Positions 6,055 through 11,033 of a stretch of DNA of 11,033 bases are shown piece after piece. The translations under genes and the position numbers were made by a program. Position 1 is the first letter of the stretch; every line of letters starts with the position of its first letter. The stretch comes from an uncultured Clostridia bacterium (GTDB taxonomy: Bacteria > Bacillota > Clostridia > Oscillospirales > Oscillospiraceae), in assembly GCA_946060825.1 (NCBI GenBank), contig CAMGPO010000011.1, forward strand, positions 1 to 11,033, written 5' to 3'. The notes under the pieces were generated by a model. It saw only the letters and a list, made by a program, of their open reading frames with translations. It had not been told where the DNA came from and did not search any database.

Positions 6055-6747
6055 TCAGATATCGATACGTCGGGTGCGGGCGAGACCGTCGGGGCCGCGC
6101 TCCACCCGCAGGACGAAGCCGAAGCGGTCGACGTCGGTGCAGAGGTCAAAGTCCCGGCTGGGACAGTCGGCCTGCTGCTCCGGAAGGAAGAAGCGGGCGC
6201 CGGAGGTGAAGCGCAGGGCGGCGGCCCGTTCCCGGACGGGCAGGGGCGTACCGTCCAGCAGGCTTCGGATGTATTCGGCGCAGAGCAGATCCTCCGGGGC
6301 GATCTCTTTCATCTCGATGCCCATGCAGACCAGAGAGACGGTCTCCGGGTTCCGGGCGCGGATGTAGCGGGCGATGGCAGCGGCATTAACGAGGCTGCCG
6401 GTCAGCAGCTCCGAAGCACCCGTTGCATTTTCCATGCCCTGGGTGCCGGCGCTGGTGGTGTGGACGATAGTTTTGCCCCGCAGGTCCAGTCCCTCCGCCT
6501 GGGTGGGGGAGTTGCCGAGATCAAAGCCCGGCAGTCTGAAGCCGTGGCGCTCTCCTGCGAGAATCCAGCCCGGATGGGCCGCTTTGAGGGCGCGGGCCAC
6601 CTCACTGTCCGCCACCGGGAGGATTTCCCGGGCGCCGGCGGCGGTGAGGTAACATTCCAAAGAGAAGGCCCGGAATACGTCGATAACGACGGTCAGCCCC
6701 CGGGCTGCCCGGGCGCCTTCCAGTAGATGCAGAATTCGGATAACCAT
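6055..6747 (-). CDS. ComB-family phosphatase (2-phosphosulfolactate phosphatase-like)
   Basis: This 230-residue protein is of the ComB family, whose characterised members are Mg-dependent and remove phosphate from 2-phosphosulfolactate (EC 3.1.3.71) in coenzyme M or sulfolactate synthesis. The signature blocks appear in order: VVIDVFRAFS (20-29), LAGERHG (63-69), GFDLGNSP (74-81), GKTIVHTTSAGTQG (91-104), LLTGSLVNAAAIA (114-126), LVCMG (139-143) and EDLLCAEYI (152-160). Length matches the family. The VFRAFS version differs from the VLRATTT form of classical ComB and is common in bacterial homologues, as I recall. The start at 6747 has GGAG 7 bases upstream, inside the end of the propeller gene. 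Only 4 bases separate that gene's stop from this ATG. No phosphosulfolactate synthase or dehydrogenase is encoded nearby, so its true substrate may differ. It is the last gene before a terminator. Confidence 0.85.
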   Translation of the reverse strand: MVIRILHLLEGARAARGLTVVIDVFRAFSLECYLTAAGAREILPVADSEVARALKAAHPGWILAGERHGFRLPGFDLGNSPTQAEGLDLRGKTIVHTTSAGTQGMENATGASELLTGSLVNAAAIARYIRARNPETVSLVCMGIEMKEIAPEDLLCAEYIRSLLDGTPLPVRERAAALRFTSGARFFLPEQQADCPSRDFDLCTDVDRFGFVLRVERGPDGLARTRRIDI

Positions 6748-6751
6748 GAGA

Positions 6752-8572
6752 TTACTCCAGGGTGATGCCGTAGATGTAGTTGGTTCTGGTGCCGATGACA
6801 ATGTGGTTGCCATAGGCGGCCACGGTGGACTCCATATGTGCGCCCATGTCCATGGTGTCCAGAATCTCGCCGGTTGCGCCGTCCATCAGGCAGAGGGTGC
6901 CATAGAGGGTGCCAAAGAGCAGATAACCGTCACCATTCTGGTCATAGACGATGGTGGGGGAGCCCCAGGTGTAGCTGGCCAGCTCCTTCTCCCACACGGC
7001 CTCGCCGGTCTCCTTGTCGAGGGCTGCCAGGATGCCGCCCTCGGGCTGGCCGGATCGGGCCACGGGCACAAAGACCAGATTCGAGAGGTTCTTTTTGCCG
7101 AGGCCGATGGTGCCCTGAACGCCGCCGGAGACGCCGCTCTCGGAGTAGCAGGTGTAGTCCACACGCCAGACGATCTCGCCGGTTTCGGCGTCGATCTTAT
7201 AGATGGGAACCTCGGCAGTACCGCTGCTACGCCAGCCCAGATGGAAGGAGGGACTGATGTACACGTAGGGGTGGCCGTCCTCCAGCTCCAACACCGGGGA
7301 GGCGTTGGTGTCGTCGAGGATGTCCTGCACCCAGTCCAGCTCCAGCGTTTCGAGGTCGAGGCACATGAGGTAGCCGCCGTTGTCGGCCACGATCAGGTGG
7401 CTCTGCCAGATGACACAGCTGTCCTCCATGCCAAGCCAGTAGGAGGTGGTGGAGGAGCGGAGGCCCTGATAGCGCCAGCGGACGATCTCCGGATCCATGG
7501 AGATGGTTCCAGCGGTTTCGTCGTAGTCGGTGTGGAGCTTGACCAGGTAGAGCACGCCGTTTTCTCCGGGGTAGATGAGCTGGTCGGTCTCGGCGTCCAC
7601 CAGAGGCGAGCTGTCAAAGCAGGACCAGTCCCGGAGAGCAAAGCTGTCACCGTTTCCGAAGGTGAAGAGGACGCTGTAGTCGATGAGGCTGATGGCGAAG
7701 GCCCGTGCCGCGCCCTCATAGCTGGCATAGCCGGCTCCCACGTAGAGAACCGGATAGCCCCGGGGATCGATCGAGCCGGAGCCCTTGAAGGTGAAGCCCA
7801 TGTTGAGCGGCTCCCGGGTCTCGCGGCCGGTTTCCAGCTCCATGAAGTAGATGTGGCCGTCCATGGTGGCGTAGATGACTTCGATCAGCTCGTCAGCCTC
7901 CTTGGCCCAGTCGTAGAGATTCATGATCTGCCGCGTCTCCTTGGGCCAGTTGACGATCAGGGGCTGGCCGGTCCAGCCGCAGCCGGTCCAGACGTTGCCG
8001 TCGGGGGCCGCCAGCGTGGAGACGCTGTGGGTCCAGTGTTCGCCGAACGTTTTGGTCGAGAGATTGGCCGTGCCGACGGCGGAGCCGGAGCGGAAGTTGT
8101 CGCCCCGGAAGGTGAAGAGGCCGTCCAGGCCGGCATACTTGCTGCCCACGTCAAAGTAGATCGGATCTTCGGCCCGGTAATCGGTGACGATCTGACCGTC
8201 CACCAAAATCTCGGTGGAGAGCATATGGGCGGAGGGTTCCGTACCCTCGACCGCGCCGGGGTTGAAGTCCTCGTAGACAATTTCTTCTTCCTCTGTCGGA
8301 GCTTCCGGCTCTTCCTCCTGCGGAATCACCGGTTCCTCCTCCCAGACGGGCTCGACCGAGCCGAACTCGGGCGTGCTGACCGCCGGTTTCTCCGTTTCGG
8401 AGGGCGTCTGGAGGCTGGGGTTGTCTTCCTCTGATTTGCCGGCTTTGCCGGTGTCGAGCAGCAGCAGTACCACGACGAAAAGTATGACGACGGCGCCTGC
8501 GGCAGCGGCCAGAAGCAGCTTGCTTCGCCGGCTGTAGCCGGCGGCACGTTTTCCTTTGTATGCAGTTCCCAT
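6752..8572 (-). CDS. Membrane-anchored PQQ-like beta-propeller protein
   Basis: This 606-residue protein has a short basic cytosolic tail (GKRAAGYSRRSK), one membrane anchor (about 19-39), an acidic Pro/Glu-rich stalk (about 45-105, with EEEPEAPTEEEE) and an extracellular beta-propeller (about 145-606). The domain is recognised by repeated PQQ-like blades with Gx-W or xxDW ends: AETGEIVWRVDY (462-473), DKETGEAVWEKEL (519-531), DGATGEILDT (564-573) and LETLELDWVQD (407-417). DQNGDG (544-549) resembles a calcium loop. The FTFRGDNFRSG block (153-163) opens the propeller and is familiar from clostridial members. Such domains usually bind proteins or ligands. BamB and alcohol dehydrogenases share the fold, but the residues of a true PQQ dehydrogenase are not evident. 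The ribosome binding site (AGGA, about 9 bases before the ATG) is modest. It lies 34 bases after the Gre gene and 4 bases before the ComB-like gene. No catalytic function can be assigned. Confidence 0.82.
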   Translation of the reverse strand: MGTAYKGKRAAGYSRRSKLLLAAAAGAVVILFVVVLLLLDTGKAGKSEEDNPSLQTPSETEKPAVSTPEFGSVEPVWEEEPVIPQEEEPEAPTEEEEIVYEDFNPGAVEGTEPSAHMLSTEILVDGQIVTDYRAEDPIYFDVGSKYAGLDGLFTFRGDNFRSGSAVGTANLSTKTFGEHWTHSVSTLAAPDGNVWTGCGWTGQPLIVNWPKETRQIMNLYDWAKEADELIEVIYATMDGHIYFMELETGRETREPLNMGFTFKGSGSIDPRGYPVLYVGAGYASYEGAARAFAISLIDYSVLFTFGNGDSFALRDWSCFDSSPLVDAETDQLIYPGENGVLYLVKLHTDYDETAGTISMDPEIVRWRYQGLRSSTTSYWLGMEDSCVIWQSHLIVADNGGYLMCLDLETLELDWVQDILDDTNASPVLELEDGHPYVYISPSFHLGWRSSGTAEVPIYKIDAETGEIVWRVDYTCYSESGVSGGVQGTIGLGKKNLSNLVFVPVARSGQPEGGILAALDKETGEAVWEKELASYTWGSPTIVYDQNGDGYLLFGTLYGTLCLMDGATGEILDTMDMGAHMESTVAAYGNHIVIGTRTNYIYGITLE

Positions 8573-8606
8573 GCTGTGAATCCTGTCTCTCTCTCAGAAT
8601 GACTGC

Positions 8607-9110
8607 TCAGTAGGAGAGCAGCGGGGCGGAGCCGTCGTCCTCCGATTTCTCGATGGCGCGGATCTCCACGTCGTAGCTGTAGCGGTCGTTGACATGGACC
8701 GTGACCCGGTCGCCGGCCCGGCGGCCGAGGATGGCGGAGCCGAGGGGTGATTCCTTGCTGATGAAGCCGGAGCTGGGGTCGGTGCGGACCGTGGTGCAGA
8801 CCTGCACCACCATCGTCTCGTCGTCCTCCTCCAGATACAGCGTCACCTTATCAAAGAGGCCGACCTCTCCGGCCACGGAGTGGTCCTCAATGATGCGGGC
8901 CGTCTTGATCATGTTGGTCAGGTAGCGGATGCGGCTCTCGTTGCGGTTCTTGGCCTGCTTGGCGGCCTTGTATTCGTAGTTCTCGCTGAGATCGCCGAAG
9001 GCGCGGGTGCGCTTGACCTCCTCGATCAGCTCCGGCCGCAGGCGGATGATCCGGTCGTCCAGTTCAGCCTGCATTTTGTCGATATCGGTTTGCGTCAGTT
9101 CGTTGTTCAT
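8607..9110 (-). CDS. GreA/GreB-family transcript cleavage factor, divergent clostridial type
   Basis: Gre factors enter the secondary channel of RNA polymerase and stimulate cleavage of backtracked RNA. This 167-residue protein has the two-part layout. The N-terminal coiled coil spans about 1-76, with tip motif FGDLSENYEYKAAK (38-51) that keeps the acidic pair Asp40 and Glu43, equivalent to E. coli GreA Asp41/Glu44. The C-terminal FKBP-like domain spans about 80-155, with ISKESPLGSAILGRRAGD (117-134). The usual VGxxEAD segment of canonical GreA is replaced by VVQVCTTVRTDP (101-112), and the coil reads KNRNESRIRYLTNMI, typical of a separate clostridial subgroup as I remember it. A canonical greA may exist elsewhere in the genome. 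The start at 9110 has AAGGAG with 5 bases of spacing. It lies downstream of a small unknown gene in the same direction and upstream of the propeller gene. The acidic pair suggests that the cleavage function is kept. Confidence 0.9.
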   Translation of the reverse strand: MNNELTQTDIDKMQAELDDRIIRLRPELIEEVKRTRAFGDLSENYEYKAAKQAKNRNESRIRYLTNMIKTARIIEDHSVAGEVGLFDKVTLYLEEDDETMVVQVCTTVRTDPSSGFISKESPLGSAILGRRAGDRVTVHVNDRYSYDVEIRAIEKSEDDGSAPLLSY

Positions 9111-9135
9111 GGTTTCTCCTTCTTGACAGAAGCGG

Positions 9136-9158
9136 GGCCGCAGGAGCCTCCTGCGGCC
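9136..9158 (-). repeat. Perfect GC-rich inverted repeat between the small unknown gene and the Gre gene
   Basis: GGCCGCAGGA (9136-9145) and TCCTGCGGCC (9149-9158) form a 10-bp perfect stem with a 3-nt loop, right after the unknown gene's stop (9163) and about 25 bases before the Gre ATG. No T run follows on the - strand, so it is not a clean terminator. It could be an attenuator-like or RNA-processing hairpin, or a stabiliser of the upstream mRNA 3' end. Confidence 0.55.
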
Positions 9159-9162
9159 TGCG

Positions 9163-9573
9163 TTACTCTGTGTCTACGGAAATATTTTCCGCGCCGTGGG
9201 CCTCGAATTCCTCGATATAGTCCTCCATACGGGAGACGAGTTCGTCGTAATTATCCTTGGAGATGGGGGCGTATTCCATATCCCGGCGGGCCAGCTCCTC
9301 AGCCAGAATGTCGAAAAAGACGGTGTCCTCGTAGTCGGCGATGGCCTCATGGATGCCGCCGTCGGCAAAGGCCTGGGAGGGCACCCAGGTGCCGTTCCAC
9401 GGCTCGACCAGGGCGTCCATCGGCGTCCCGCGGCAGAGGCCGAAAAGCTTGCTCTCCAGGTCGTCGTAGTCGGCGATGCGGTCATCACCGCGGGCGGAGT
9501 TGAGGATCCAGTTTCCGATGTAGACCAGATCCAGAAGCCGGCGAAACTCTTTCTTTGTCAAATCAATCTGCAT
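9163..9573 (-). CDS. Small acidic cytosolic protein of unknown function
   Basis: I do not recognise this 136-residue protein. It begins MQIDLTKKEFRRLLDLVYIGNWILN, an amphipathic helix rich in Leu, Tyr and Trp. A polar, Asp-rich segment follows (GDDRIADYDDLESKLFGL, 29-46), then a middle with WNGTW (59-63) and VFFDILAEELARRD (85-98), and a C-terminal acidic helix (DNYDELVSRMEDYIEEFEAHG). No signal peptide, membrane segment or metal-binding cluster is visible. Acidic residues clearly outnumber basic ones, suggesting a soluble binding partner. The start at 9573 has AAAGGAGG with 9 bases of spacing. The GTG two codons upstream sits too close to that site, and the long upstream extension covers the promoter. 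It is the first gene of the Gre/propeller/ComB-like run and may be co-transcribed with Gre. Confidence 0.75.
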   Translation of the reverse strand: MQIDLTKKEFRRLLDLVYIGNWILNSARGDDRIADYDDLESKLFGLCRGTPMDALVEPWNGTWVPSQAFADGGIHEAIADYEDTVFFDILAEELARRDMEYAPISKDNYDELVSRMEDYIEEFEAHGAENISVDTE

Positions 9574-9600
9574 GTTCACGGGCCTCCTTTCTATCGCTTC

Positions 9601-9629
9601 ATTATATACCATCCAAACTGGAATTTCTA
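9601..9629 (-). promoter_or_regulatory. Promoter of the unknown-gene/Gre/propeller/ComB-like operon
   Basis: On the - strand a perfect -10 box TATAAT (9606-9601) has a weak -35 candidate TAGAAA (9629-9624) at 17 bases. Transcription would begin near 9594, 21 bases before the ATG at 9573. The -35 match is 4 of 6, so strength is uncertain. Confidence 0.6.
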
Positions 9630-9654
9630 CCACCGGCAGAATTTTTCTTCCCCC

Positions 9655-9683
9655 TTGTTTTCTTCGCATTTTTCGCATATCAT
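9655..9683 (+). promoter_or_regulatory. Divergent promoter of the DUF1934 gene, with TTCGCAT repeat
   Basis: A -10 candidate TATCAT (9678-9683) follows a poor -35 TTGTTT (9655-9660) by 17 bases. Within the spacer TTCGCAT occurs twice (9663-9669 and 9672-9678), 9 bases apart, the second copy running into the -10 box. The start would lie near 9690, 27 bases before the ATG. The repeat could be an operator or chance. Confidence 0.45.
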
Positions 9684-9716
9684 AGAGAAAACAAAAGCGG
9701 AAACGGAGGGACTGCC

Positions 9717-10151
9717 ATGGAAAAGAAAGCGATGATTACGATCCGGGGGACCCAGAAGGCTCAGAATGAGGAGCCCCAGACCGTGGAATTCATCACCGGC
9801 GGCAAGCTGCAGCGCTTTGGGCGGAAGCTGCGGGTGTCCTACGAGGAGAGCGACCTCATCGGTATGGAGGGCGTGACCTCGGCCTTCGAGGTCGACGGCG
9901 ACCGGGTGGCCCTGGAGCGGACCGGGAAGCTCCAGTCCCGGATGGAATTTGTGGAGGGGCAAAAGACCGAGTCCCTTTATTCCATGGACTTCGGCGCGAT
10001 GCTGCTGGGCGTGACGGCCCGGCGGGTCGAGAGCCATATGACGGACGAGGGCGGCTCCATTCACCTCGAGTATGGCGTGGAGCTGGAGCGGAATTTCCTG
10101 GGCCTGAATACCTACGACATCCAGGTCAAAACCGTGGAGGAGCGCACCTGA
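9717..10151 (+). CDS. DUF1934 (YwiB-like) beta-barrel protein
   Basis: This 144-residue protein belongs to the DUF1934 family (B. subtilis YwiB), small cytosolic proteins with a calycin-like beta-barrel and no established reaction. Its hallmarks are an N-terminal strand MITIRGTQ (6-13), LRVSYEESDLIGMEGVTSAFEVDGDRVALERTG in pieces (YEESDLIGMEG, 42-52), then RMEFVEGQK (75-83) and a C-terminal stretch of strands ending YDIQVKT. Length fits the family. The start at 9717 has CGGAGGG with 6 bases of spacing. The in-frame ATG at 9555 falls upstream of the promoter, inside the divergent gene. In B. subtilis ywiB is next to argS, and here argS is close by, although it now faces this gene. The TGA is separated by one base from the following ATG, so it is coupled to a small membrane protein. 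Confidence 0.87.
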   Translation: MEKKAMITIRGTQKAQNEEPQTVEFITGGKLQRFGRKLRVSYEESDLIGMEGVTSAFEVDGDRVALERTGKLQSRMEFVEGQKTESLYSMDFGAMLLGVTARRVESHMTDEGGSIHLEYGVELERNFLGLNTYDIQVKTVEERT

Positions 10152-10152
10152 G

Positions 10153-10344
10153 ATGCAGAGAGAAACCAAGCGGAGAATGGGCTATTTCATCACATATTTC
10201 GTTGCAGCCGTCATTTTGTTTCTGATGTACGCCACGGCACGGACGTCTGTGGGCCTGCTGGGCGGCATCATCTGCGTTTTTGCCGGTATCAAGAACCTGC
10301 TGGAATTCCTGCACCTCCGGAAGCGGGAGCGGGATGGAGATTGA
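10153..10344 (+). CDS. Small two-helix membrane protein
   Basis: This 63-residue protein has two hydrophobic segments (about 10-27, GYFITYFVAAVILFLMYA, and 33-51, VGLLGGIICVFAGIKNLLE), a basic N-terminus (MQRETKRRM) and a basic C-terminus (HLRKRERD). Both ends should be cytosolic, in a hairpin topology. I recognise no family. The ATG at 10153 lies one base after the DUF1934 stop. GGAGGAG about 10 bases upstream, inside the DUF1934 gene, can serve as the ribosome binding site, so translation is probably coupled. Position directly before the terminator supports a genuine gene. Its conservation and role are unknown. Confidence 0.72.
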   Translation: MQRETKRRMGYFITYFVAAVILFLMYATARTSVGLLGGIICVFAGIKNLLEFLHLRKRERDGD

Positions 10345-10349
10345 ACCCC

Positions 10350-10403
10350 AAAAAAACAGACGGAAAACGGATCCGTTTGGATCTGTTTCCCGTCTGTTTT
10401 TTT
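10350..10403. terminator. Large two-way terminator between the small membrane gene and argS
   Basis: AAAAAAACAGACGG (10350-10363) pairs with CCGTCTGTTTTTTT (10390-10403). The stem continues inwards, with one bulge and one G-T pair, through GGAAAACGGATCC and GGATCTGTTTCC to a GTTT loop, giving about 24 base pairs. Seven T residues end it on the + strand, and the A run gives a T run on the - strand. The argS stop (10402-10404) begins in its T run. Confidence 0.93.
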
Positions 10404-11033
10404 ACATTTTTTCGGGAGCGGAGAAGCCCAGAAGGCCGATGCAGGTTTCGAGCACCCGTTTGGCCAGGGAGATCAGGGCGATGTAGCCCGCCTGTCTGGC
10501 CGCGTCCTCCTCGGTGAGGATCCGCGTCTCATGGTAGAAGCGGTTGACCGCTCCGGCCAACTCGTAGATGTAGGCGCAGATCACGTTGGGCGCGGAATCC
10601 CGGTAGGCGACCTGCAGGTTGTCGGCGAACCGGGAGATGGACAGCATCAGATCCTTCTCCGGAGCTGTCTCCGGCGGCAGGATCGCCGTGGCTTCTTTGC
10701 CGTAGCGGGAGAGGATGGACTTCACGCGGACGATGGTGTAGAGGATATAGGGGCCGGTGTTGCCCTCGAAGGCGGAGAAGCGGTCGATGTCAAAGACGTA
10801 GTCCTTGGAGGCCTGGTTGGAGAGGTCGCCGTACTTGAGGGCCGCCATGGCGATCTTCCCAGCGGTGTCGTCCACGGCGTCGCCGGAGACGATCTGGTTT
10901 TCCCGCACCTTCTCGGTGACAAAGTCGGTGATCTCGGCGATCAGCCGTTCCAGCCGCATGACGCCGCCCTCCCGGGTTTTGAAGGGCTTGCCGTCCTTGC
11001 CGTTCATGGTGCCGAAGCCGATGTGCTGCAGCT
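10402..11033 (-). CDS. argS: Arginyl-tRNA synthetase, C-terminal part (partial)
   Basis: ArgS charges tRNA-Arg with arginine using ATP. It is a class I synthetase. The window holds about the last 209 residues. The frame is open to the right edge, where the upstream part of the gene is missing. Visible features are QHIGFGTM (2-9 of the fragment) and GKDGKPFKTREGG (11-23), which matches the catalytic-loop region that stands in for KMSKS in ArgRS. The fold then runs into the C-terminal anticodon-binding (DALR) domain with helices FEGNTGPYILYTIVR, ADNLQVAYRDSAPNVICAYIYELAGAVNRFYHETRIL in parts, and a closing LISLAKRVLETCIGLLGF. The protein ends PEKM, typical of ArgRS. It converges on the DUF1934 operon and shares its two-way terminator. 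No frame break is seen in the part present. Confidence 0.95.
   Translation of the reverse strand, partial: LQHIGFGTMNGKDGKPFKTREGGVMRLERLIAEITDFVTEKVRENQIVSGDAVDDTAGKIAMAALKYGDLSNQASKDYVFDIDRFSAFEGNTGPYILYTIVRVKSILSRYGKEATAILPPETAPEKDLMLSISRFADNLQVAYRDSAPNVICAYIYELAGAVNRFYHETRILTEEDAARQAGYIALISLAKRVLETCIGLLGFSAPEKM

Noticed and set aside
6746..8434. Long + strand frame (about 560 codons) opposite the propeller and ComB-like genes
   Set aside because: The product is Gly/Val/His-rich with no recognisable domain. The opposite strand carries clear PQQ-like blades and ComB motifs.
6752..8572. True PQQ-dependent dehydrogenase
   Set aside because: Blade repeats are present but a dehydrogenase active site is not evident, and an anchored stalk layout is more typical of a binding protein.
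9574..9678. Upstream ATG at 9678 as the start of the small acidic protein
   Set aside because: It covers the promoter, and the extra 35 residues are basic and unlike the rest.
1..11033. CRISPR array, insertion sequence, tRNA or phage genes
   Set aside because: No regularly spaced repeats, transposase motifs, cloverleaf sequence or phage proteins were found on either strand. Codon and base use look even across the window.

Overview
The window looks like chromosomal DNA from a low-copy, high-GC Firmicute, most likely a gut Clostridia member of the Oscillospiraceae/Ruminococcaceae type. This is an inference from three things: Gram-positive style ribosome binding sites (AAGGAGG-like) before nearly every gene, housekeeping genes typical of Firmicutes (FtsH, a clostridial-type Gre factor, a DUF1934/YwiB protein beside argS), and strongly GC-biased third codon positions (roughly 60% GC by eye). 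I see no tRNA, rRNA, CRISPR array, insertion sequence or phage gene. No stretch over 300 bases lacks a gene.

Layout, left to right. (a) 1-289, + strand: the C-terminal end of ftsH and its terminator. (b) 290-3091, + strand: a dyad and promoter region, a structured leader, then a translationally coupled pair made of a YfcC-family membrane carrier and an M20D metallo-amidohydrolase, closed by a two-way terminator. This reads as an uptake-and-hydrolysis module for an N-acyl amino acid or small peptide-like compound. (c) 3098-5990, - strand: a three-gene operon with its own near-consensus promoter. It encodes an HSL-type alpha/beta hydrolase, a stand-alone condensation/alcohol-acetyltransferase-like protein with HxxxDG, and a zinc-ribbon six-helix membrane protein. 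The genes overlap or nearly touch, so they probably work together in acyl-ester chemistry at the membrane. This is the least understood part of the window. (d) 6002-9629, - strand: a four-gene run made of a small acidic unknown protein, a divergent Gre transcript-cleavage factor, a membrane-anchored PQQ-like beta-propeller and a ComB-like phosphatase, ending in a terminator. (e) 9655-10403, + strand: a divergent promoter, a DUF1934 protein and a 63-residue two-helix membrane protein. (f) 10402-11033, - strand: the C-terminal third of argS, converging on (e) at a very large two-way hairpin.

Most products have a family assignment from visible motifs. Substrates are not readable from sequence for the transporter, the amidohydrolase, the hydrolase/acyltransferase pair or the ComB homologue. 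No clearly new defence or mobile system is visible. The best candidates for something undescribed are the acyltransferase/zinc-ribbon operon and the putative control region of the carrier gene.
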